Shown: piece after piece, positions 42,334 to 51,531 of the stretch
Layout of the letters: every line of letters starts with the position of its first letter
Numbering within the stretch: position 1 is the first letter of the stretch
Source: Gilliamella apis
GTDB lineage: Bacteria > Pseudomonadota > Gammaproteobacteria > Enterobacterales > Orbaceae
DNA: 64,000 nucleotides
Direction: 5' to 3'
NCBI RefSeq assembly: GCF_030758615.1
Contig: NZ_CP132381.1
Location: forward strand, 1,984,001-2,048,000
Made by a program: the position numbers and the translations under genes
The notes under the pieces: model-generated
The model's input: only the letters and a program-made list of their open reading frames with translations
Told to the model about the DNA's origin: nothing
Databases searched by the model: none

Positions 42334-43152
42334 ATGCATCAAACAGCAGATATACAACAAGCAGTAAACTATATTCAACAACAAACAGATAAAAAACCTA
42401 CAATTGGAATTATACTTGGATTTGGTTTAGGCCCTTTTGCCGATACTCTTGAAGATGCAGTACATATTCCTTATGACAATATCCCTCATTTTGCCAAATC
42501 TGCTGCTGTCGGTCATGCTAATGAATTAGTTATTGGTAACTGTGGCGATAAAACCATTGTTGCCATGAAAGGGCGTTTTCATTATTACGAAGGTTTTTCA
42601 TTGGATCAAGTTACCTTCCCTGTTCGGGTAATGAAAATGCTTGGCGTAGAAAAACTTATCATTACCAATGCCTGTGGAGCGGTTAATACCAGCTTTAAAC
42701 CGGGTGATTTAATGATAATTACAGATCACATTAACTTAACCGCTAATAACCCATTAATGGGGCCGAATAATCCTGAATTAGGTGTACGTTTTCTTGATGT
42801 AAGCGAAGTATATAATAAACAATTACGCGCAACAGTTAGCGAAGTTGCTAAAGAACTTAATATCACGTTACAACAAGGTGTTTATGCATGGTGGACTGGC
42901 CCGACTTATGAAACGCCAGCAGAAATTAGAATGATCAGAGTATTAGGTGCTGATGCTGTTGGTATGTCAACCGTACCAGAAGCAATTATTGCTCATCATT
43001 CAGGTATTAAAACCATCGGAATCTCATGTTTAACCAATATGGCTTGTGGCATTTTAGATCAACCTTTAGGTCATGAAGAAGTTATTGAAACCGCTGAACG
43101 AGTTAAATCAACTTTCTTACAATTGATTACTAAAACAATTGCTCGTTTTTAG
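42334..43152 (+). CDS. xapA: Purine nucleoside phosphorylase II / xanthosine phosphorylase
   Basis: Trimeric-type PNP releasing purine base and ribose-1-phosphate from nucleosides such as xanthosine and guanosine. The 272-residue product has VAMKGRFHYYEGFSLDQVTFP, ITNACGAVN, GPTYETPAEIRM (purine-binding Glu) and SCLTNMACGI (base-binding Asn). The phosphate loop usually reads ILGSGLG; here it is IILGFGLG with Phe at residue 30 in place of the phosphate-binding Ser. The xapB-like permease follows, supporting a nucleoside salvage role, but substrate specificity is uncertain. Confidence 0.85.
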   Translation: MHQTADIQQAVNYIQQQTDKKPTIGIILGFGLGPFADTLEDAVHIPYDNIPHFAKSAAVGHANELVIGNCGDKTIVAMKGRFHYYEGFSLDQVTFPVRVMKMLGVEKLIITNACGAVNTSFKPGDLMIITDHINLTANNPLMGPNNPELGVRFLDVSEVYNKQLRATVSEVAKELNITLQQGVYAWWTGPTYETPAEIRMIRVLGADAVGMSTVPEAIIAHHSGIKTIGISCLTNMACGILDQPLGHEEVIETAERVKSTFLQLITKTIARF

Positions 43153-43227
43153 TTTTTAATAAGTAATTCTAAAAAGTAATTTTTTATAATTTTATATTAG
43201 CAGTTCACTTTATTTTGGATATAAATA

Positions 43228-44466
43228 ATGAACATAAAACATAGATTACAAGTCATGATGTTTTTCCAATATTTTATTTGGGGAAGCTGGTTAACGACTT
43301 TTGGTATTTATTTGATCAATACGTTGCATTTTTCTGGTTATGACGTTGGTTTGGTTTACAGTACTAAAGGCTTTGCTGCATTAATTATGCCGTTTATTAT
43401 TGGTATTATTGCCGATAAATTTATTCCACCTAAATACTTATTTATGCTTTGTCATACTATTTGTGCTATTGCGTTATTTTATGCAGCCTCAGTAACAACA
43501 CCAAATCAACTGTATTGGGTGATGCTGGTTAATGCAATGGCTTTTATGCCAACTATAGCATTATCTAATTCATTAAGTTATCACTGTTTAGATAAAAGTA
43601 ATTTAGACACTGTTACGGTTTTCCCAAAAATCCGTGTTTTTGGAACGGTAGGTTTTATTATCGCAATGTGGACCATAAGTTTACTAAAATTCGATATAAG
43701 CAATGCTCAACTCTATATTGCTTGTGCGGCTTCCATTATTTTAGTTATCTATAGTGCGACATTACCCAATATTGAAATCACCAAAAACCAACAACAATCA
43801 TGGATTTCACGTTTAGGTTTAGATGCATTTGTGTTATTTAAAAAACCAGTAATGTTGATATTTTTTCTGTTTTCGATGTTATTAGGTGCTATATTACAAA
43901 TCACTAATACCTTTGGTGGTGCATTTTTAAAAGATTTTGGCAAAATTGCCGAATTTCAAGACAGCATAATTGTTCAACATCCAGCGATATTATTATCTGT
44001 TTCGCAAATGGCAGAAGTTGCTTTTATTTTGACTATTCCATATTTTCTTAATAAATTTGGCATAAAGAAAGTCATCATGATCAGCTTAATTGCCTGGACA
44101 CTTAGATTTGGCTTCTTTGCCTTTGGTGATCCAACACCATTTGGTTTTGTATTATTGATGCTATCAATGATTGTATATGGTTGTGCATTTGACTTCTTTA
44201 ATATCTCAGGATCCATCTTTATTGAAAAAGAAGTTAATGCTAATATACGTGCTAGTGCCCAAGGGTTATTTATGACCATGGTTAATGGTATCGGTGCTAT
44301 TATAGGTTCATTTATTAGTGGTATTGTGGTTGATATCAATACACATGATGGATTAAAAGATTGGCACTCAATATGGTTAAGTTTTGCAGCTTATGCATTA
44401 GTTTTAGGTATAGTGTTTTATTTTACCTTTAACTATGACCAACATAAAACCGAATCTGCGAAGTAA
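43228..44466 (+). CDS. xapB: Nucleoside:H+ symporter, XapB/NupG family
   Basis: Major-facilitator nucleoside permease in the inner membrane, with about 12 helices in 412 residues. It is closer to E. coli XapB (xanthosine permease) than to NupG: FFQYFIWGSWLTTFGIYLINTLHF, VNAMAFMPTIALSNSLSY, FPKIRVFGTVGFI and CAFDFFNISGSIFIEKEV. It is 75 bp downstream of the phosphorylase gene and probably in one operon with it. Confidence 0.92.
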   Translation: MNIKHRLQVMMFFQYFIWGSWLTTFGIYLINTLHFSGYDVGLVYSTKGFAALIMPFIIGIIADKFIPPKYLFMLCHTICAIALFYAASVTTPNQLYWVMLVNAMAFMPTIALSNSLSYHCLDKSNLDTVTVFPKIRVFGTVGFIIAMWTISLLKFDISNAQLYIACAASIILVIYSATLPNIEITKNQQQSWISRLGLDAFVLFKKPVMLIFFLFSMLLGAILQITNTFGGAFLKDFGKIAEFQDSIIVQHPAILLSVSQMAEVAFILTIPYFLNKFGIKKVIMISLIAWTLRFGFFAFGDPTPFGFVLLMLSMIVYGCAFDFFNISGSIFIEKEVNANIRASAQGLFMTMVNGIGAIIGSFISGIVVDINTHDGLKDWHSIWLSFAAYALVLGIVFYFTFNYDQHKTESAK

Positions 44467-44480
44467 TAACTTATCAATAT

Positions 44481-44507
44481 AAATAAGGGATAACTTATCC
44501 CTTATTT
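44481..44507 (+). terminator. Terminator after xapB
   Basis: AAATAAGGGATAA and TTATCCCTTATTT form a 13-bp perfect inverted repeat around a single C, 15 bp after the xapB stop. Confidence 0.75.
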
Positions 44508-44641
44508 ATCCTCTGTTTTTTTGAGTATTCCCATACCGTAAAAATAGTGACATAAAGCCACAGGATATTTCTTGTTGGTTATAATTTTTATGTGCCAATA
44601 ATTGACGACACATATAGTTTTAAAAGTAATGAGATTTAGCT

Positions 44642-45541
44642 ATGAAAGAAAAATTTTTAGGTGGTTTATTAGTTTTTTTAGGCGCTTGTAGCTTCGGCGT
44701 TCTCTCTTCTATTGTAAAGACCGCTTATAAATCAGGTTATACACTAGGCCAAGTGACTGGAGTTCAATGTTTCTTTGGTATGCTGATACTATGGGGGATC
44801 CATTTTATAGTAAAAGCCACCAATAAAAATAAAGTAACGAATAAACACAAAAAAAGCTCAACTAAAAAATGGCATATGTGTGCCGTTGGTATATTTCCAG
44901 GCTTAGTTGGGATTTGTTATTATCAATGCGTGCAATTGGTTCCTGCATCTATTGCTATTATTTTGCTTATGCAATATTTATGGATAAGTGTCATTATTGA
45001 TTTTGTTATTTTTAAAAATAAACCAACGCCTATTCAGTTAGTAACAATCATTACAATTATCATTGGTAGTTGTTTAGCCGCAGGTATATTCAATCAAACC
45101 ATTAAGTTGAATTTAACTGGATGTTTATTTGGTTTTTTAGCCGCATTAATGTATTCGCTATTTATTACCACTAGTAGCAATATTGGTAACGAATTACCAA
45201 AATTAGAAAAAAGTGCACTCATGATAACCGGAGCTTGTATTGTCACCTTTATTATTTTTCCACCACTATTTTTCTTTGAATTCAGTATTGGTGATAAAAT
45301 TTACCAATTAGGTTTTTTACTGGCATTATTAGGAACTGTCTTACCACCTTTTTTATTCTCGGTAGGTATTCCAAAAATTGGCATTTCATTAAGTGCTATT
45401 CTATCAGCAGCAGAACTTCCCGTTGCAGTAACATGCTCTTATTTCTATTTGAGAGAATCGGTATATTTCAACCAATGGATTGGAGTGATCATTATTTTGT
45501 TGGCCATTGCCTTACCTAATTTAAAACACCTAAAAAAATAA
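44642..45541 (+). CDS. DMT-superfamily transporter (EamA family)
   Basis: A 299-residue inner-membrane protein with about ten helices and two EamA repeats (LVFLGACSFGVLSSIVKTAYK; the second half includes GFLAALMYSLFITTSSNIGN). Its short hydrophilic, Lys/Asn-rich stretch near 58-75 is a cytoplasmic or external loop. Related to YvbV/YcxC-type transporters by pattern only. Substrate unknown. It converges on a DsdC-like regulator. Confidence 0.82.
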   Translation: MKEKFLGGLLVFLGACSFGVLSSIVKTAYKSGYTLGQVTGVQCFFGMLILWGIHFIVKATNKNKVTNKHKKSSTKKWHMCAVGIFPGLVGICYYQCVQLVPASIAIILLMQYLWISVIIDFVIFKNKPTPIQLVTIITIIIGSCLAAGIFNQTIKLNLTGCLFGFLAALMYSLFITTSSNIGNELPKLEKSALMITGACIVTFIIFPPLFFFEFSIGDKIYQLGFLLALLGTVLPPFLFSVGIPKIGISLSAILSAAELPVAVTCSYFYLRESVYFNQWIGVIIILLAIALPNLKHLKK

Positions 45542-45556
45542 TAATCCTACAATGTA

Positions 45557-45587
45557 TTAAGTGTAGTAATAGAATTACTGCACTTAA
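45557..45587. terminator. Hairpin between convergent EamA and LysR genes
   Basis: TTAAGTGTAGTAAT (45557-45570) pairs with ATTACTGCACTTAA (45574-45587), a 14-bp stem with one G-T pair and a 3-nt loop. Confidence 0.7.
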
Positions 45588-45602
45588 TTGTCTGAATCAT
45601 AA

Positions 45603-46544
45603 TTATTCTTGTATATGGCTTTTAAGCCATTGCACAAAAACATCTATTTTAGGATTATATCTTTCATGTGATCGGCAAATATAATAACGCTGTGCACATG
45701 GTGCTTCCATATCTAAAAAAGGGGCAATCAGTTTCCCAGATTCTAGATATTTCTTGAGAGTCTGTTTTCTACCTATAGCAATACCAGCATTATTGATTGC
45801 TGCAGCAATAACATGGTCTGAACGATCGAATAGCAAATTTTGCATCTTAATAAAATCAAAAGATAACGAAAAGTAATTTGCCCATGTTTGCCATTCATCA
45901 AAACTAAAATCTAACATATCGCCTGTGTTATAATGTAATAAAGTACATTTTTTTAAATTTTCGATATTATTATATAGATTAAATTGCTTAGCATAATCAG
46001 GGGTACATACTGGAATAAGTGTTTCACTAATTAAATGTTCACAATCTAATTCATCATAATGCAAAGAATCATAATAGATTGCTAAATCAACTGGATATTG
46101 GTTAAAATTAATTGGGGTATTGCCTGATATCATATTCAAAATGATATAGGGGTAAGATTCCGTAAATTGCGATAACTTTGGAATTAAACATTCTTGAATA
46201 AAAGATGGGCAAGAATAGATAGTAATAGCACCGGTAACATCTTTATTTTTAATATCAACAATTTCTTGATTTAAAATACTTAATGACTTCTTAACCACTG
46301 CAAATAAATTTTTACCATCATTGGTCAAAGTTATCCTTCGATGAAATCGGTTAAATAATTTAAAATTCAGTTCTTCTTCCAGTTTGTTGATTTGATGACT
46401 TACAGCACTTGGACTAATACAGAGCTCTTCTGCGGCGGAAGCAAAAGATAAATGGCGAGCAGCAGACTCAAATGTATGTAACTTTGATAACTGATAACGG
46501 TTAATAAAACGGCTACTATTTGACACTTTATCTTCACTATTCAT
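45603..46544 (-). CDS. dsdC: LysR-family regulator, DsdC-like
   Basis: In E. coli DsdC activates the D-serine detoxification genes dsdXA. The 313-residue protein aligns well with DsdC: YQLSKLHTFESAARHLSF start, AAEELCISPSAVSHQINKLEEEL HTH region, LNQEIVDIKNK, PVDLAIYYD and FDRSDHVIAAAINNAGIAIGRK. No dsdX or dsdA adjoins it; upstream is a 1-kb gene-poor stretch and downstream an EamA transporter. So the regulated genes may differ or have been lost. Confidence 0.75.
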   Translation of the reverse strand: MNSEDKVSNSSRFINRYQLSKLHTFESAARHLSFASAAEELCISPSAVSHQINKLEEELNFKLFNRFHRRITLTNDGKNLFAVVKKSLSILNQEIVDIKNKDVTGAITIYSCPSFIQECLIPKLSQFTESYPYIILNMISGNTPINFNQYPVDLAIYYDSLHYDELDCEHLISETLIPVCTPDYAKQFNLYNNIENLKKCTLLHYNTGDMLDFSFDEWQTWANYFSLSFDFIKMQNLLFDRSDHVIAAAINNAGIAIGRKQTLKKYLESGKLIAPFLDMEAPCAQRYYICRSHERYNPKIDVFVQWLKSHIQE

Positions 46545-47600
46545 TTACAGTGATTCCAAAGAACACCATACAAGATCATCTTACTAATCTAATCTATTAC
46601 CATTCAGAAAGCCACTGTTTTTTATCAGTTTTACGTAAAGATAATGTTGCAACAATTTAGCTCATGCAAAGTTAATAATAGATCATTTGTCAAATACTGG
46701 ACAAAAAACATAAAAAATACTAGTATCTATTAGCATAAAAAAGTATAGTGTTATCAAAAATAGCAAAGAAAAGTAATCTATATTTTTTATAAGTTTTAGC
46801 ATCTATAAAATAAAGTCTTTACCGTGGTTGATATATTTTGTTATTTAGTACATTTAGTAAAATGACACAAATGAAGTAATGTTATCTGTAGGTATTGAAA
46901 AGTTTATTGATGGTCTCAATATCACTATTGATATTCTCAATTAAGAATGATTAGCGTTGCTTTTAAAAGAATAAAAATAAGTTGTTTTCAAAAAATATTT
47001 TTAGTAGCGTAATAACATAAAAATTAAGTCCGATATGATAACTTAATAAAGTCTATCCTTTTTTAGTAAACATTTTCCAGAAGATTTGATACTTCTAAAA
47101 TGGACTTATATCAACCAGTGATTGGAATTCGAGGTATCAATATATCTCAAATCTAAATCACCATCCTAAGACATGCAGTTTATTATTATAGATTAATAAC
47201 TAGATAAACAAGCATATTAAGATTTATTCAATTTATCTTAAACCAATCAAGTAAAGCTATATAGTTATTACTATATCTCCGTTAGATATAGTAAATATTA
47301 ACTAAAGATTTTTATTAATAAATATTTATATAACATTACAGGAGGCACAGCAAAATAGTAGGTTTAAAACAAGCTATCAAATAGCATGTTAGTCTTATTT
47401 ATATCGTAACAAGATGATTTTTTATTAAATCATTAGTTTTAATAGTCAGTTGTAAATAGCAGTATAGTAAAAGTATTAGTTGTTTTATATGTGTAAGCAT
47501 AAAGTTAAACAGATATGCCTTGACAATAATGAGTATTAACGCTGTTTAGTTGTCAAATTTATTGTTCTATTTTTACCCTGAATTAAAAGGAAGTTACAGA
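46545..47600. other. One-kilobase gene-poor region
   Basis: Very AT-rich, with stops in all frames and no protein recognised. It holds a perfect 11-bp hairpin at 47268-47294 and an isolated AGGAGG (47340-47345) not followed by a start codon within range. It may be the scar of lost genes next to the DsdC-like regulator, or carry an unrecognised RNA. Confidence 0.45.
47268..47294. repeat. Perfect hairpin in the gene-poor region
   Basis: TTACTATATCT (47268-47278) and AGATATAGTAA (47284-47294) form an 11-bp stem with loop CCGTT and no U-tract. Function unknown. Confidence 0.6.
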
Positions 47601-48077
47601 ATGAAGACATATAAAAAACCATTATTTACCTTGGTGCATAGCAATGATGCTATACCTGAGCATAAAACCTTAGCGTATCTTGACCCAACATTAAATGATT
47701 ATACAGATCATATTGATGAAGTTATTGGTTTACGTATTAAAGAATTGAAACTTCACCATTCTGAATATAGGGAATATCATGATGATAAACAAAATAATAA
47801 CAAGTCAGGTTTTTCTTTTATTTTTCAAGAAATATTTGAATCAGAACATCATAAAAAGCAAATTGGCATGTTAAAAGACGAGATATTAATTGCCAAAGAA
47901 TCAAATAGAGTAAAGAAATTGCTAAATGAACGTTTAAAGGAATTTGCGAAGTTTTACCCTGAAATACAATTTAACTTGAACAATGTTCAATCGCTACCAA
48001 CTAGATTTAAAGATTACCTTTTCGCTCCACCTTTAGTCTTAACTGAGGATAATACTATTATGCTTTGGGATGACTAA
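47601..48077 (+). CDS. Hypothetical protein, orphan
   Basis: I do not recognise this gene. From the ATG at 47601 (AAGGAAG upstream; the frame opens at 47550) it encodes 158 residues, starting MKTYKKPLFTLVHSNDAIPE. It has no membrane segment or signal peptide, a charged His/Lys/Glu-rich middle, a likely helical segment at about 85-125 (KKQIGMLKDEILIAKESNRV) and a C-terminus ending IMLWDD. It is isolated between a gene-poor region and a strong terminator, so it is probably a lineage-specific single-gene unit. Confidence 0.7.
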   Translation: MKTYKKPLFTLVHSNDAIPEHKTLAYLDPTLNDYTDHIDEVIGLRIKELKLHHSEYREYHDDKQNNNKSGFSFIFQEIFESEHHKKQIGMLKDEILIAKESNRVKKLLNERLKEFAKFYPEIQFNLNNVQSLPTRFKDYLFAPPLVLTEDNTIMLWDD

Positions 48078-48103
48078 AAAAACTTAACAATAATTAATAA
48101 GGC

Positions 48104-48135
48104 AAAATCTACAGTATTGACATACTGTAGATTTT
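48104..48135. terminator. Strong bidirectional terminator
   Basis: AAAATCTACAGTAT (48104-48117) and ATACTGTAGATTTT (48122-48135) form a perfect 14-bp stem with a TGAC loop and T-rich flank, between the orphan gene and convergent amtB. Confidence 0.9.
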
Positions 48136-48158
48136 TTATTTTAACCTTCTAAATAATC

Positions 48159-49439
48159 TTAACTGTTAAATGCACTTTCACCATGACTGTTAATATCAAG
48201 TCCTTCACGTTCATGCTCTTCAGAAACTCGCAAACCAACACTAAGATCAGCAATTTTATACGCAATATAAGCTATTATTGCCGTCCAAATGACACAAGTG
48301 ATGACACTCATTAATTGTATACCTACTTGACTTGTCATAGTGATACCATCGGCATAACCTGTTCCACCTAATGACTCAGAAGCAAAAACCCCAGTTAGTA
48401 GACAACCAACAATACCACATACGCCATGTACACCAAATACATCACAGGTATCATCAACTTTTAAAATCCTTTTTAAAGATGAAACACCCCAAACACCGGC
48501 AACCCCACAAATAAGACCAATTAACATTGCACCACCAACACCAACAAATCCTGCTGCTGGAGTGATACCAACTAATCCAGCAATCACGCCTGATGCAGCC
48601 CCCAAACATGATGGTTTACCACGTAATATCCATTCGGCGAATGACCACGCTAAAACAGCGGCAGCAGTTGCGGCAACGGTATTAATAAAAGCTAAACCAG
48701 CAATTTCATCAGCATGTGTTGACGATCCGGCATTGAAACCAAACCAACCGATATATAAGATAGCTGCACCTAAATAAACATAAGGTAAGTTAAACGGTTT
48801 TAATGGTTCTCGATTGTAACCAATACGATTTTTAAGCAGATAAGCACCGAGTAAACCAGCAACAGCTGCATTGATATGTACCACAGTACCACCAGCAAAA
48901 TCCAATGCCCCTTCATCACCAAGAATTCCACCGCCCCAAACCATATGAGCCATCGGAATATATGAGAAAGTGAACCATAACACCATAAAGATAAGAACTG
49001 CCGAAAAACGAATTCTTTCTGCAAATGCACCCAAGATTAAACAACATGTGATACAAGCAAAAGAACCTTGAAATGCAATCCAAATCATTTCATAGATCGA
49101 ACCAGAAATATCAGTAATACCAACATTAACCAATAAAAAATGGTCAAAGTTACCAAAAAACCAGTTACCTTCACCAAAGGCTAAAGAGTAGCCATAAACT
49201 ATCCATAACACCGCAATCAACGAAAATGTTACTAATACTTGTGAAAGCATGGATAAAACGTTTTTAGATCTTAATAAGCCACCGTAAAAAAGTGCAATAC
49301 CAGGTACTGACATAAATAAAACTAATGCAGTACAGATCATCATAAAACCATTGTCAGCTTTATCTGCAATTGCCACTTCATCAGCAAACACTGGACTTGC
49401 TAAAGCGAATCCGAAACAGAGAATAAATTTTTTCAACAT
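48159..49439 (-). CDS. amtB: Ammonium transporter AmtB
   Basis: Trimeric inner-membrane channel for ammonium. The 426-residue precursor has a signal peptide (LASPVFA/DE), about eleven helices, the NH4+ selectivity region MIWIAFQGSFACITCCLI, and the twin pore histidines expected in GTVVHINAAVAGL and VFGVHGVCGIVG. E. coli AmtB is 428 residues. It follows glnK by 20 bp; GlnK blocks the channel when nitrogen is plentiful. Confidence 0.97.
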   Translation of the reverse strand: MLKKFILCFGFALASPVFADEVAIADKADNGFMMICTALVLFMSVPGIALFYGGLLRSKNVLSMLSQVLVTFSLIAVLWIVYGYSLAFGEGNWFFGNFDHFLLVNVGITDISGSIYEMIWIAFQGSFACITCCLILGAFAERIRFSAVLIFMVLWFTFSYIPMAHMVWGGGILGDEGALDFAGGTVVHINAAVAGLLGAYLLKNRIGYNREPLKPFNLPYVYLGAAILYIGWFGFNAGSSTHADEIAGLAFINTVAATAAAVLAWSFAEWILRGKPSCLGAASGVIAGLVGITPAAGFVGVGGAMLIGLICGVAGVWGVSSLKRILKVDDTCDVFGVHGVCGIVGCLLTGVFASESLGGTGYADGITMTSQVGIQLMSVITCVIWTAIIAYIAYKIADLSVGLRVSEEHEREGLDINSHGESAFNS

Positions 49440-49459
49440 AATGATATCCTTATTGATAA

Positions 49460-49801
<342 letters not shown>

Positions 49802-49836
49802 TTACTCCTTATTACTATTAATGTTATTTAAGTTAA

Positions 49837-49853
49837 TGCAAGGAGCATGCCAA
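49837..49853 (-). promoter_or_regulatory. Sigma-54 (-24/-12) promoter of glnK-amtB
   Basis: On the minus strand TTGGCATGCTCCTTGCA carries the GG and GC doublets with the required 10-nt spacing (consensus TGGCAC-N5-TTGCA). It lies about 40 bp upstream of the glnK start. Confidence 0.88.
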
Positions 49854-49923
49854 AATTAGTATAGAATGATTAACCATTGAAATATTTGCTATTTTTAAAA
49901 TTGGTCGGTAATTATTGTTAAGT

Positions 49924-49950
49924 AAAAAATTTTGAGGAAAGGGGTTTTTA
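49924..49950 (-). repeat. Dispersed 27-bp element, copy 3
   Basis: Reverse-strand copy, identical over 27 bp to copy 1 at 25365. It lies between the NtrC site and the sigma-54 promoter of glnK-amtB. Confidence 0.85.
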
Positions 49951-49973
49951 AAGATAAAAATAAGCTTTCTATC

Positions 49974-49988
49974 GCACCAATTTGGTGC
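49974..49988. promoter_or_regulatory. NtrC enhancer-binding site
   Basis: GCACCAATTTGGTGC is a perfect dyad matching the NtrC consensus TGCACCA-N4-TGGTGCA, about 150 bp upstream of the predicted glnK transcription start. A weaker half-site GGTGC at 50003-50007 suggests a second binding dimer. Confidence 0.85.
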
Positions 49989-50023
49989 TTATGCCTATTT
50001 TTGGTGCCGATAGATATTAATAA

Positions 50024-51508
50024 TCAGAATGTTACCATTAGTTTGCGATATTCGTCATAAGCAAAATGATCAGTCATACCACTAATATAGTCTTGAATTA
50101 ACCGGCAACGATAATAAAATTCCCAACATTTAAAGTTACAATGCCCTTTGTCCAATGATGCAATAGCTTGTTGATAAGCAACACAATGTTTTGCCGATAA
50201 TTTATGATACAACCTTGTTTCGATAGGATAGTTTTTATGATTACTTGTTTTGGCTAAGTTAATAAAATCATCTGTTGACATATTTAGCAGTGGACTATAA
50301 ATATCCAATAAACCCGTGATTATTCGATAACCTTGTAATTCAATATTTTCAACCATCTCATGATTAAAGATATGTTCAAATCCAACTGTTTTGAATATAT
50401 TCAGTAATTTATACTCAGCTTCATGATCTTCAAGTAAAGCATGATTAAATGAACCATGATAGATTGTTTCAATGTTTTCAATGAATCGTTCTGCCGCATG
50501 TGGTACCAATTTAGCAATAGTATTTACCCGTAAATACATAAAGAATTGGTCAATACCTATCGCTTCAAATTCATTTTTTTTCAAATTGTCATAAGGTTTA
50601 TTAACAACTTCATCAAATAAATCACCTTTTTTAACTGGGCCCCATGCTTCTTTTAAATAGTGATAAAGCTGTTGCACAGTCAAAATTTTCTTTTCTACAG
50701 CATCTTCCAGATCGGCAATACAGTAGGAAATATCATCCGCCGCTTCCATAATATAAGTAAGAGGATAGCGGTGAAATGGTTGAATATCCAGTTGCTGTGA
50801 TAATTCATTAACAAAAGATTCTTCAGACAGATAGTATCCAGGTTTTTTCATCAAATAGCTGAATTCATCTGGAATATCATTAGACCAATAAGCAGGTTTG
50901 GAATATTTTAGAATTGAAGCGATTTGTGAATAAGTTAAGTTAAGTCGAAGAATTGTATGCACCAATCGAATTGCTTGAGCATTACCTTCAAAATTTGCAA
51001 GATCTTGGCGAATTTTTAATTTTAATGATTTGAGTGATTGCTCATCGGTCTCATTAATATTAAGTATTGGATAGCTTGAATCATTATTAATTCCCAAACG
51101 CGTAGTAAACCACTGATTGATCGCTGCTTCACCAAAATGGCCGAATGGTGGATTACCAATATCATGCATTAAACAAGCCATTTCAACTAAGCTTTCTATA
51201 GACATGACAGATTTATCTAGGCCAAACGTCTTTAATTTTCCAGAGAGACTAAGACGATTGACAATCTCCTTGACGATATAACGACCAACTTGTTGTACTT
51301 CCATTGAATGAGTAAGCCGAGTTCGCACAACAGAATTACGCTCTAAAGGAAATACTTGTGTTTTCTGCTGTAAACGCCGTATAGCTGCTGAATTAAGAAT
51401 GCGACCACGATCACTTTCAAAAAAACGCAAGACAGAATATTCATCAGATGCTTGTCGTTGTTTACTGGCATATCGTTGATAATTAATTTTTTTATTAAAA
51501 TCGATCAT
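50024..51508 (-). CDS. dgt: Deoxyguanosinetriphosphate triphosphohydrolase
   Basis: Hydrolyses dGTP to deoxyguanosine and triphosphate. The 494-residue protein is an HD-domain dNTPase like E. coli Dgt (505): [56 protein letters not shown] (HD metal site), [11 protein letters not shown] and [23 protein letters not shown]. It starts 23 bp after purK on the same strand, so purE-purK-dgt may be one transcription unit. Confidence 0.96.
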   Translation of the reverse strand: MIDFNKKINYQRYASKQRQASDEYSVLRFFESDRGRILNSAAIRRLQQKTQVFPLERNSVVRTRLTHSMEVQQVGRYIVKEIVNRLSLSGKLKTFGLDKSVMSIESLVEMACLMHDIGNPPFGHFGEAAINQWFTTRLGINNDSSYPILNINETDEQSLKSLKLKIRQDLANFEGNAQAIRLVHTILRLNLTYSQIASILKYSKPAYWSNDIPDEFSYLMKKPGYYLSEESFVNELSQQLDIQPFHRYPLTYIMEAADDISYCIADLEDAVEKKILTVQQLYHYLKEAWGPVKKGDLFDEVVNKPYDNLKKNEFEAIGIDQFFMYLRVNTIAKLVPHAAERFIENIETIYHGSFNHALLEDHEAEYKLLNIFKTVGFEHIFNHEMVENIELQGYRIITGLLDIYSPLLNMSTDDFINLAKTSNHKNYPIETRLYHKLSAKHCVAYQQAIASLDKGHCNFKCWEFYYRCRLIQDYISGMTDHFAYDEYRKLMVTF

Positions 51509-51531
51509 ATCGCAACCTGAGGTTCAATCAG

